A stretch of DNA of 64,000 bases from Ruegeria aquimaris. Its GTDB lineage: Bacteria; Pseudomonadota; Alphaproteobacteria; Rhodobacterales; Rhodobacteraceae. The DNA lies in contig NZ_JAOWLB010000009.1 in the NCBI RefSeq assembly GCF_025751555.1, positions 1 through 64,000 of the forward strand. The letters run 5' to 3'. The notes beneath the pieces were generated by a model that was given only the letters and a program-made list of their open reading frames with translations, was not told the DNA's origin and ran no database searches. This document shows, piece by piece, positions 26,662-33,982 of the stretch. Position 1 is the stretch's first letter, and every line of letters starts with the position of its first letter. The translations under genes were made by a program, and so were the position numbers.

Positions 26662-27687
26662 ATGACACTGAAAGTGGCAATCAACGGCTTTGGACGCATC
26701 GGGCGCGGGGTGCTCAGGGCGCTGGTCGAAAGCGGCGCCGAGGATATCGAGGTGGTTGCGATCAACGATCTGGCCAGCCCCGAGACCCTGGCGCATCTGC
26801 TGAAATATGACAGCGTACATGGCCGCCTGCGGGCACGGGTGCTGGTCGAGGGTGATCGCATGATCGTGGGCCGCAACAGCATTCGCCTGACAGCGATCCG
26901 CAACCCCGAGGATCTGCCCTGGTCCGATGTCGATATTGCTTATGAATGCACCGGGTTGTTCACTGTGCGCGAACAGGCCGCGCGGCATCTGGAGAACGGG
27001 TCGAAACGGGTGCTGATCTCGGCCCCCGGCAAGGAAGCGGACCGTACCGTGGTCTTTGGTGTCAACGACAATACGCTGACGGCCAATGATCTGATCGTGT
27101 CGAATGCCTCGTGCACCACCAACTGCCTGGCCCCGGTGGCGATGGTGCTGGACCGCGCCTTTGGCATCAAGACCGGCTACATGACCACTATCCACGCCTA
27201 TACTGGCGACCAGCCGACCCATGACACCGCCCATCGCGATCTTTACCGCGCGCGGGCGGCATCGGTGTCGATGATCCCCACCTCGACCGGCGCGGCGCGC
27301 GCCATTTCCGAGGTGCTGCCGCATCTCAAGGGCCGGCTCGAAGGCTCGGCGATCCGGGTGCCGACGCCGAATGTCTCGCTGGTCGATCTGAGCTTTGTGC
27401 CCGAGCGTCCGGCGACCCGCGAGGCGGTGAATGCAGCTATCCGCGCCGCCGCCGAGGGACCGCTGGCCGGTATCCTTGCCTATGAAGAGGATCCGCTTGT
27501 CTCGGTCGATTTCAACCATGACAGCCATTCCTCGTGCTTTGCCGCCGCCCAGACCAGCGTCACCGCCGACGGGCTGGTGCGGGTGGTCAGCTGGTATGAC
27601 AACGAATGGGGCTTTTCCAACCGGATGCTGGATACCGGTCGCCGCATCGGTGCGCTGATGGCAACGCCTCAAAGGCTTGCCGGTTAA
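26662..27687 (+). CDS. gap: Glyceraldehyde-3-phosphate dehydrogenase
   Basis: This 341-residue type I GAPDH begins MTLKVAINGFGRIGRGVLRA. The NAD site is VAINDLASPETLAHLLKYDS, the catalytic cysteine C151 lies in SNASCTTNCLAP, the assisting His in TTIHAYTGDQ, and the C-terminus has SWYDNEWGFSNRMLDT. It interconverts glyceraldehyde-3-phosphate and 1,3-bisphosphoglycerate. GGAGGACGGC directly before 26662 fixes the start over the open frame from 26593. It has no pgk neighbour and stands alone behind a perfect LacI-type palindrome, suggesting carbon-source control and perhaps a gluconeogenic or ED-pathway paralogue. Confidence 0.95.
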   Translation: MTLKVAINGFGRIGRGVLRALVESGAEDIEVVAINDLASPETLAHLLKYDSVHGRLRARVLVEGDRMIVGRNSIRLTAIRNPEDLPWSDVDIAYECTGLFTVREQAARHLENGSKRVLISAPGKEADRTVVFGVNDNTLTANDLIVSNASCTTNCLAPVAMVLDRAFGIKTGYMTTIHAYTGDQPTHDTAHRDLYRARAASVSMIPTSTGAARAISEVLPHLKGRLEGSAIRVPTPNVSLVDLSFVPERPATREAVNAAIRAAAEGPLAGILAYEEDPLVSVDFNHDSHSSCFAAAQTSVTADGLVRVVSWYDNEWGFSNRMLDTGRRIGALMATPQRLAG

Positions 27688-27737
27688 GGACAGGACCGCC
27701 CTTGCCGCTGCCGCAAAAGAGCGGCAGACTCTCGGGC

Positions 27738-28109
27738 ATGACCGATACCCGCCCCCAGCCCGTCCAGAAACTGCGCATCGTTTTCGACGAGGGCGAGATG
27801 GTCGGACCCGGCAAGGCGGAGTTGCTGGAGCATATCCGGGACACCGGCTCAATCGCCGCGGCGGGCCGGGCCATGGGGATGAGCTACAAGCGCGCCTGGC
27901 AACTGGTCGAGACGATGAACGCGATGTTTCGCGCGCCGCTGGTTGTCCGATCGCGCGGTGGGGCGCAGGGCGGAAGCGCCACCCTGACCCAGACCGGCAC
28001 GGCGGTACTGGCCGCCTATCGCGACTATGAGAGTGCCGCGCACAGTGCTGGCCAGCCCCATGTCGACCGGCTGACCGCCCTCCTGCGACCAAAGGACAGG
28101 GGCGTTTAG
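27738..28109 (+). CDS. ModE-like winged-helix molybdate regulator (DNA-binding part only)
   Basis: This 123-residue protein contains the LysR-like winged helix of ModE: KAELLEHIRDTGSIAAAGRA followed by MGMSYKRAWQLVETMN near 30-65, then the wing RSRGGAQGGSATLTQTG. E. coli ModE adds two molybdate-binding Mop domains (262 residues), which are absent here, so molybdate sensing must use another route or a partner. It lies 66 bases upstream of modA and a Mo-box sits between. An upstream in-frame ATG inside gap is rejected because the family begins near MTDTRPQPVQKLRIVFDEGE. Confidence 0.86.
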   Translation: MTDTRPQPVQKLRIVFDEGEMVGPGKAELLEHIRDTGSIAAAGRAMGMSYKRAWQLVETMNAMFRAPLVVRSRGGAQGGSATLTQTGTAVLAAYRDYESAAHSAGQPHVDRLTALLRPKDRGV

Positions 28110-28133
28110 GTCTTGCACCCGCCCCGGCACGGG

Positions 28134-28159
28134 GCGATATTTCCACTCGGACATATCGC
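28134..28159. promoter_or_regulatory. ModE-type Mo-box between the regulator gene and modA
   Basis: GCGATAT-N12-ATATCGC is a perfect dyad with 7-base arms, 16 bases before the modA start codon. The CGATAT/ATATCG arms resemble the Mo-boxes described for Rhodobacter capsulatus and the ATATA/TATAT arms of the E. coli ModE site. It is well placed to block modABC transcription when molybdate is plentiful. Confidence 0.7.
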
Positions 28160-28175
28160 TTGCAGGAGACCGTTC

Positions 28176-28928
28176 TTGCCCACCTTTGCCCCTCTGATCC
28201 GGGTCGCACTTTGCGCCCTGCTGCTGGCTGGCCCTGCCGCTGCGGATCGGATCACGGTTTTTGCCGCCGCCAGCCTGAAAACCGCGCTGGACGAAGCGAG
28301 CGCCGGTTTCGAAGCGGAAACCGGCCATGAGGTGGTGGTTTCCTTTGCGGGGTCCTCGGTGCTTGCCCGCCAGATCGGGCTGGGGGCACCGGCGGATCTG
28401 TTCATCTCGGCCAACGCAGAGTGGATGGACAGTCTGGAGGCGCAGGGCCATATCGTCGCAACGTCGCGCCGCGACCTGCTTTCGAACCGGTTGGTGCTGG
28501 TGGGGCCTCCCCGTCAGAAACCGTCCGAACTGGCGCCCGCGCTGGCGCGCGATACCGGGCGAGTCGCGATGGCGCTCGTCGATGCGGTGCCCGCTGGCAT
28601 CTATGGCAAGGCCGCGCTCGGCAATCTGGGCCTTTGGAGTCTCGTGGAGCCCCGGGTTGCACAGACCGACAATGTCCGGGCCGCGCTTGCGCTGGTGGCT
28701 ACCGGTGCAACGCCGCTGGGTATCGTCTATGCCACGGATGCGCTGGCCGAGCCGCAAGTGAGCATCATCGCCACCTTTCCCGAGGACAGTCACCCGCCAA
28801 TCCGCTATCCGGCGGCGCTGGTTACCGGGCGTGTCACCGATCCGGCACGGGACTTTCTCACCTATCTCTTCGGCCCCGAGGCGCAGGCGGTTTTTTCCCG
28901 GCACGGGTTCCTGCCGGTCGGAAACTAG
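28176..28928 (+). CDS. modA: Molybdate ABC transporter periplasmic binding protein
   Basis: This encodes 250 residues from a TTG start at 28176, chosen because GGAG (28165-28168) lies seven bases upstream and the sequence then begins a clean signal peptide, PTFAPLIRVALCALLLAGPAAA. An in-frame ATG at 28113 would cover the Mo-box and add non-conserved residues. The mature protein reads DRITVFAAASLKTALDEASA, then VVSFAGSSVLARQIGLGAPA and LFISANAEWMD, the TupA/ModA oxyanion-binding fold. It captures molybdate or tungstate and delivers it to ModB. Confidence 0.94.
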   Translation: MPTFAPLIRVALCALLLAGPAAADRITVFAAASLKTALDEASAGFEAETGHEVVVSFAGSSVLARQIGLGAPADLFISANAEWMDSLEAQGHIVATSRRDLLSNRLVLVGPPRQKPSELAPALARDTGRVAMALVDAVPAGIYGKAALGNLGLWSLVEPRVAQTDNVRAALALVATGATPLGIVYATDALAEPQVSIIATFPEDSHPPIRYPAALVTGRVTDPARDFLTYLFGPEAQAVFSRHGFLPVGN

Positions 28929-28931
28929 CGA

Positions 28932-29624
28932 ATGGCGATGCTTGGCCCAGATGAATGGCAGGCCGTAACCCTGTCTTTGAAGGTCTCCGCCTGGGCAACC
29001 CTTCTGTCGTTGCCGTTGGCCATGCTGGCTGCGCATGCCCTGGCCCGCTGGCGGTTTCCCGGACGGGCGCTGCTGAACGGGCTGGTGCATCTGCCGCTGA
29101 TCATGCCGCCGGTGGTTACCGGTTATGTGCTGTTGATGGTCTTTGGTCCGGCGGGGGCCGCAGGACGCCTACTGCAATCGCTTGGCCTGACGCTGGCCTT
29201 CAACTGGACCGGGGCGGCACTGGCGGCGGCGGTGATGGGCTTTCCCCTGATGGTGCGCGCCATCCGCCTGTCGATCGAGGCGGTCGATCCCCGGCTGGAA
29301 CAGGCCGCCGCAACATTGGGCGCATCGCGGGTCTGGGTCTTTGTCACCGTCACCCTGCCGCTGATCCTGCCCGGCCTGATCGCCGGGGCGATCCTGGGCT
29401 TTGCCAAAGCGATGGGGGAGTTCGGCGCAACCATCACCTTTGTCTCCAATATTCCGGGTCAGACGCAGACCATCCCCTCGGCCATCTATGCATTTCTTCA
29501 GGTTCCAGGCGGCGAAACCACCGCTGCACGTCTTGTTGCAATCTCCATCGTGCTGGCGCTGGGCGCGCTGCTCTTGTCGGAAAGCGTGGCACGCCGGGCC
29601 GCACGGCGGGTGGGTGGACAATGA
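28932..29624 (+). CDS. modB: Molybdate ABC transporter permease
   Basis: This 230-residue inner-membrane permease has five or six helices. The family blocks are VHLPLIMPPVVTGYVLLMVF near 55-74, the cytoplasmic EAA loop EQAAATLGASRVWVFVTVTL near 118-137, and ILGFAKAMGEFGATITFVSN near 152-171. Three bases follow the modA stop. Its stop overlaps the modC ATG (ATGA), so the operon is translationally coupled. Confidence 0.95.
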   Translation: MAMLGPDEWQAVTLSLKVSAWATLLSLPLAMLAAHALARWRFPGRALLNGLVHLPLIMPPVVTGYVLLMVFGPAGAAGRLLQSLGLTLAFNWTGAALAAAVMGFPLMVRAIRLSIEAVDPRLEQAAATLGASRVWVFVTVTLPLILPGLIAGAILGFAKAMGEFGATITFVSNIPGQTQTIPSAIYAFLQVPGGETTAARLVAISIVLALGALLLSESVARRAARRVGGQ

Positions 29625-30703
29625 AACTGACGGTTGAAATGTACCAACCCCTCGACGCCCTGACGCTGGACCTGGCGTTTTCGGCCCCGCCCGGTGTGAC
29701 CGTCCTGTTTGGTCGGTCCGGCAGCGGAAAAACCACGGTGGTGAATGCCGTCGCGGGCCTGATGAAGCCCGTCAGGGGGCGGATATCACTGGGCGATCTA
29801 ACATTGCAGGATAGCGACCAGGGCCTCTGGTTGCCGCCACATCGGCGCCGCCTGGGGTACGTGTTTCAGGATGCCCGCCTGTTTCCGCATCTGAGCGTGC
29901 ACCAGAACCTTGTCTATGGCCGCCGTTTCGCGCCCCGAGGCAGCGCCATCGAACCCGAAGAGCGCGTGATCGAGATGCTGGGCATCGGCCCGCTGCTGCA
30001 GCGCCGTCCGGGCGCGCTCTCGGGCGGGGAACGGCAAAGGGTGGCCTTGGGCCGGGCGCTGTTGTCCGCGCCCCGCGCCATTCTGGCCGATGAGCCGCTG
30101 GCCGCGCTGGACGAGGCCCGCAAGGCCGAGATCCTGCCCTATTTCGAGCGCCTGCGTGACGAGGTTGCGATCCCAATTCTCTATGTCACACATTCCGCAG
30201 CCGAAGTGGCCCGCCTGGCGACCACTGTTGTGGTGTTGCAGGACGGCCGGGTTGTCCGGCAAGGCACGGCGGCCGAGGTTCTGAGCGACCCGTCCGTCAC
30301 CCCATTGGGCGCGCGTGCGGCCGGTGCCGTCTTGCTGGGCACCGTGGTGGCCCATCACGAGGATGGTCTTTGCGAGTTGGACGCCGGAGGCGTCCGCCTG
30401 TTCCTGCCCGGCAGCGTGCATCCCGTGGGCACGGCCCTGCGCCTGCGGGTCGCGGCGCAGGAGGTTATCTTGTCCCGGGCCAGGCCAGAGGGATTGTCGG
30501 CGCTGAACATCCTGCCCGGTACGGTGGTTCAGATCCGCTCAGGCGAGGGTCCGGGCGCCTTGGTGTCGATCCGCACTCAGGCCGGCACAGTTCTTGCACG
30601 GATCACACGGCGCTCGGCCGCCGCGCTGGATCTGAACGTTGGTACGGAATGCCATGCCGTCATCAAATCGGTCGCCATCGCGCCTGAAGACGTCGGCGGC
30701 TGA
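29621..30703 (+). CDS. modC: Molybdate ABC transporter ATPase with C-terminal TOBE domain
   Basis: This 360-residue ATPase has Walker A LFGRSGSGKTTVVNAVAG near 30, signature LSGGERQRVALGRALLSA near 130, Walker B AILADEPLAALDEARK, and a His switch at VTHSAAEVAR. Residues about 290-360 form a Mop/TOBE domain (LNILPGTVVQIRSGEGPGAL) that binds molybdate and may itself sense it, relevant because the ModE-like protein here lacks Mop domains. It is the last gene before tRNA-Val. Confidence 0.95.
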   Translation: MKLTVEMYQPLDALTLDLAFSAPPGVTVLFGRSGSGKTTVVNAVAGLMKPVRGRISLGDLTLQDSDQGLWLPPHRRRLGYVFQDARLFPHLSVHQNLVYGRRFAPRGSAIEPEERVIEMLGIGPLLQRRPGALSGGERQRVALGRALLSAPRAILADEPLAALDEARKAEILPYFERLRDEVAIPILYVTHSAAEVARLATTVVVLQDGRVVRQGTAAEVLSDPSVTPLGARAAGAVLLGTVVAHHEDGLCELDAGGVRLFLPGSVHPVGTALRLRVAAQEVILSRARPEGLSALNILPGTVVQIRSGEGPGALVSIRTQAGTVLARITRRSAAALDLNVGTECHAVIKSVAIAPEDVGG

Positions 30704-30778
30704 TGGTGATTGCGAAAGACAGTTTTTGGCCAAGCCCCCTTGCGCCCGCGATCCGGCTTGGCTAAATCCGCTGCGCAG

Positions 30779-30854
<76 letters not shown>

Positions 30855-31158
30855 CGTCCTCTCCTTGAAGTCACCTGGGACCCGTCGGCTGTAGGCCTTT
30901 CAACCAGCTGCGCGTGGCAGATGTCCGGCAACCGATGCAGTGGCGTGTTCTGATGCCGAAGCGCCTCTATATGTCAGACCGGTTCGTCAGTCTTGAAGAG
31001 CCTGCGCAAAAGTTGGAGGCTCATCCGGAGGTCAGGGCCAAAGTCGAATGACACCGTGCCAAGACAAGCAAGGCAGAGATCATGGGACGAGACACTCCGT
31101 TCGAAACTCGAAAACCGCGGCGGTGAGGTGATGGCACATCTGTCTGAGAACAAGGGGC
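30855..31158. other. Intergenic stretch of 304 bases without a supported gene
   Basis: Short open frames exist on both strands, including a 26-codon one near 30970 and an 84-codon minus frame ending at 30974. None has a good ribosome site or recognisable family. It may hold gene remnants and the promoter of the following TauE-type gene. I see no terminator with a U-run directly after the tRNA. Confidence 0.5.
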
Positions 31159-31182
31159 ATGTACGTGGAAGAAGGACTGGTA

Positions 31183-31899
31183 ATGGCCTTTGTCGCCTTT
31201 GCGGCCGGTGGCTTGTTGAAGGGGGCAATAGGAGCAGGCACTCCGGTAATCGCCGTGCCCATCATGTCGATTTACTATGGCGTCCCATTCGCTGTCGCGG
31301 TGTTCGCATTGCCCGCCTTTCTGTCCAACCTCTGGCAGCTCTGGCGGTATCGCGCAGACTTGCCATCGCGCCGCTTTGTGCTGACCATGATGGTTGCCGC
31401 CGCCACAGGTGCAGCAATCGGCAGCCTGGCTCTGGCCAGCCTGCCGTCGCGATTGCTGATGGGATGCGTCGCGGCGATGGCGCTGGTGTATGTGGTTTTT
31501 CGTCTTGCACGACCCTCATGGCATCTGCCCTGGCAAACCGCCGAAAAGGCCGTTGGTCCAGTGGCTCTGGCCTCGGGCGTGTTGCAGGGGGCCGCGGGCA
31601 TCTCGGCGCCGCTTTCGTTGACCTTTGTCAGTTCATTGGGGTTGGAACGCACCGCTTTCATCGCCACCATATCGGCCTTTTTCCTGTCGATGTCCGTGCT
31701 GCAACTTCCGACCCTTTGGACACTGGGCATTCTAACCCCCCAGAGGCTCGCCATCAGCGCGGTCGCGTGTTTACCCCTGTTCGGGGCAATGCCGGTTGGC
31801 GCGTGGCTGGCGCGATTCGTCGATCGGCGCAGCTTTGACCGAATTGTGCTGGTGTTGTTGACAGTGGTGGCCTTGCGTCTCTTGGTCGAAGCCTTCTGA
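31183..31899 (+). CDS. TauE/SafE-family membrane exporter (first copy)
   Basis: This 238-residue membrane protein has about eight hydrophobic segments. The two repeat motifs of the TauE/SafE family are present: GGLLKGAIGAGTPVIAVPIM near 9-28 and ASGVLQGAAGISAPLSLTFV near 135-154. Relatives move sulfite, sulfoacetate or other small organic anions. GAAGGA six bases before the ATG at 31183 supports this start; an ATG at 31159 has a poorly spaced site. A second, unrelated TauE-type gene lies at 33072 on the other strand. Confidence 0.85.
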   Translation: MAFVAFAAGGLLKGAIGAGTPVIAVPIMSIYYGVPFAVAVFALPAFLSNLWQLWRYRADLPSRRFVLTMMVAAATGAAIGSLALASLPSRLLMGCVAAMALVYVVFRLARPSWHLPWQTAEKAVGPVALASGVLQGAAGISAPLSLTFVSSLGLERTAFIATISAFFLSMSVLQLPTLWTLGILTPQRLAISAVACLPLFGAMPVGAWLARFVDRRSFDRIVLVLLTVVALRLLVEAF

Positions 31900-31905
31900 A
31901 GAAAA

Positions 31906-31931
31906 GCCCGGCACCATCGCTGGCACCGGGC
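31906..31931 (+). terminator. Possible terminator hairpin after the first TauE gene
   Basis: GCCCGG and CCGGGC arms enclose a 14-base region with an inner CCA/TGG pair, seven bases after the stop. No U-run follows. A second hairpin, CTGAAAA-CGC-TTTTCAG, lies at 31940-31956. Confidence 0.4.
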
Positions 31932-32147
31932 GTTAGAATCTGAAAACGCTTTTCAGCTGCCACCACTCACAATTTAATCGCAGCCATATCGTACTAAGAT
32001 TGTAAGAGATTGGCTGCGGGTGTCAACATGATACCATCAAACAGCTGCCGACAACGCGAGGCGCGCGAGGTTGCATAAAACTTCAACCTTGGTATTCAAA
32101 AGACAGGCAAAATTGAAACCTCTTCAGAACCTGAAAACTGACATTAC

Positions 32148-32441
32148 ATGTATAAGATCTCCAAACTGGCGGAACTCCGCAAACTTGTGCACGGCATGGA
32201 GCGGTCTCTTGGATTGCAGGATCTAAGCCCGGTGGAACGGGATCTGTATTATGCGGCAAGCGAGCTTTTCGAAGATGATAGGCAAGTCCGCACCGTTGGC
32301 CTGATCGAGCATTCCCTGCTGACGGACGTTTCGCGCCCGACATTCTTCCGGGCGCTGAGATCTCTTGTGAGCAAGGGCTACCTGTCGCAATGCGCGTCGG
32401 CGAACCGAGGGTGCTATGTCGTGAACCAGCCCAAGTTCTGA
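32148..32441 (+). CDS. Small winged-helix-like protein, unknown family
   Basis: This 97-residue protein begins MYKISKLAELRKLVHGMERS. LSPVERDLYYAASELFED resembles the entry helix of MarR/IclR-type wHTH proteins, and VGLIEHSLLTDVSRPTFFRA followed by LRSLVSKGYLSQCA looks like helix-turn-helix and wing. It ends GCYVVNQPKF with no effector domain. The upstream 248 bases are AT-richer than the surroundings and hold an inverted repeat, CGCAGCCA-N24-TGGCTGCG (31979-32018). It may regulate the TauE or membrane-domain genes on either side. The function is not recognised. Confidence 0.65.
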   Translation: MYKISKLAELRKLVHGMERSLGLQDLSPVERDLYYAASELFEDDRQVRTVGLIEHSLLTDVSRPTFFRALRSLVSKGYLSQCASANRGCYVVNQPKF

Positions 32442-32448
32442 ATGCCTC

Positions 32449-33012
32449 ATGCCGGTACGCACGGGTCGCATGCACGAGTTCCTTCTGGAAACGACGATTG
32501 CCTCTTCGGTGTATTTCCTTACTGTGGCGTTCACCTTTCTGATCGTGATCCCGGTGCAGAACATTCTGTTCCCCGAGTATCCCAGCCGCGCCAGCCTGCT
32601 TTTCCTGCCGCATGGCGTACGGGTATTAAGCGCGTGGCTGATGGGATGGCGGGCAATTCCGGCCCTGCTGCCGGGCGTGATCGCCGCATTTGTCTATGTG
32701 GCGGGATGGGACGCATTCCTGCCCAGTCGACTGGCAGCAATGGTTGTGGCGGTGAGCGTCGCCCCCGTTACCTTCTTTGCCCTGCGAGCCGCAGGCTGGA
32801 ACCTGTTTCCCGCGGCCGGGCGATCCCCCTGCTGGATCTGCATTCTGGTGGTCGGTGCAATAACATCCGTTCTGACGTCCGCCCTGACCAACCTTGCCTT
32901 CGGAACCAGCGCGGTTGAATTCGTGGCCTATCTGATCGGCGATATGTCCGGCCTGTTTTTCGGGTTGCTGGCGCTGATCTACCTGTTCCGGTTTGTCGAT
33001 CGCCCGCGCTGA
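32449..33012 (+). CDS. Integral membrane protein, MASE1-like sensor domain without output domain
   Basis: This encodes 187 residues with about six hydrophobic helices, including FLTVAFTFLIVIPVQNILF and FFGLLALIYLFRFVDR at the end. The segment SRASLLFLPHGVRVLSAWLM followed by GWRAIPALLPG resembles the MASE1 sensor domain, which is normally joined to GGDEF or kinase domains. Here nothing follows the helices, so it would be a free sensor or transporter-like protein. The start is uncertain: 32449 or the ATG at 32470, neither with a strong ribosome site. It follows the small wHTH gene by seven bases, so the two may be co-transcribed. Confidence 0.65.
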   Translation: MPVRTGRMHEFLLETTIASSVYFLTVAFTFLIVIPVQNILFPEYPSRASLLFLPHGVRVLSAWLMGWRAIPALLPGVIAAFVYVAGWDAFLPSRLAAMVVAVSVAPVTFFALRAAGWNLFPAAGRSPCWICILVVGAITSVLTSALTNLAFGTSAVEFVAYLIGDMSGLFFGLLALIYLFRFVDRPR

Positions 33013-33071
33013 GCGTATGTCACGGTCCTGACCCGATGGCCGTTCGGGTACGGGCGTTGTCAGCCTGCTGG

Positions 33072-33836
33072 CTAGCCGACCAATGCCCGCCGCAAAAGGT
33101 TGAGGCCCGCAACCAGAAGCACCAGCAAGGTGATCTTGCGGAACATGACCTGATCGATCCGGTCCTGGGCCAGCCCGCCAAGCCACATGCCAAAGACTGC
33201 GGGAACCACCAGAAAACACGAAAACAGTATCGTTTCGGCCCGCAGAATTCCGGATACCAGATGAGCGCCAACCAAACCCAGCGCACCCAGACCGTATATG
33301 ACGCCCTGGATCCGCATCTGATCCCGCTTTTCCGTGTTCAACGCGGTCAGATAAGCGACCGTGGGCGGCCCCCAGACACCGGACATGCCGCCAACAGCCC
33401 CGGCCACGGCCCCCACGCAAGCTTCCACCGGAAGCGATTGCCGCGACAGGGTGAAGCCCAGCCCAAGCAGTTGCATCCCTGCAAACAGAACCACCGGAAC
33501 CGCGATCATCAGCAGGAAGGTTTCTGGCGCGACCTGGGTGACCAATTGAGCACTGACCAAAAGGAATACGAAGCCCACAATCAGGAACACGCGAAAGCGT
33601 TTCACGGAAGCCATTGCCGCCGATGTACCCTGTCGCAAGGCCTGCATGCCGTTGGTCACAAGGGTCGGCATGATCAAACCCGCCAGAGCCCAGTCTGGCG
33701 GCAGCACCATGCTGAGCCCCGAAATCGAGATCATCGGCATGGCAAAACCGACCATGCCCTTGATGCAACCGGCCAGCAGCACGATCACAACGGCAAGGAC
33801 CCAGTCTTGAAGCGAAAGCAGGTCGAGAATGCTCAT
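33072..33836 (-). CDS. TauE/SafE-family membrane exporter (second copy)
   Basis: This 254-residue membrane protein has the repeat motifs LLAGCIKGMVGFAMPMISIS near 20-39 and AVAGAVGGMSGVWGPPTVAY near 145-164. The start at 33836 is the second of two adjacent ATG codons and gives better spacing from GAGGGGG than the first at 33839. It is only distantly similar to the copy at 31183, so the two may export different anions. It is divergent from the mcd gene across 146 bases. Confidence 0.85.
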   Translation of the reverse strand: MSILDLLSLQDWVLAVVIVLLAGCIKGMVGFAMPMISISGLSMVLPPDWALAGLIMPTLVTNGMQALRQGTSAAMASVKRFRVFLIVGFVFLLVSAQLVTQVAPETFLLMIAVPVVLFAGMQLLGLGFTLSRQSLPVEACVGAVAGAVGGMSGVWGPPTVAYLTALNTEKRDQMRIQGVIYGLGALGLVGAHLVSGILRAETILFSCFLVVPAVFGMWLGGLAQDRIDQVMFRKITLLVLLVAGLNLLRRALVG

Positions 33837-33982
33837 CATACCCCCTCATAGCACTCTGAACCGGCGCTGCACTGCAAAATTTCAAACGCAACATTGAAAC
33901 GTTTTAAGGGTAAATTGCGCATTTTTGTTGCGCTGCATGTGCAAAATGATATGACCGGACGGACCACGAGAGGATGTGATTC

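Noticed and set aside
32442-32918. Second frame overlapping the MASE1-like gene
   Set aside because: It has no hydrophobic pattern or known motif, whereas the 32449 frame has clear helices.
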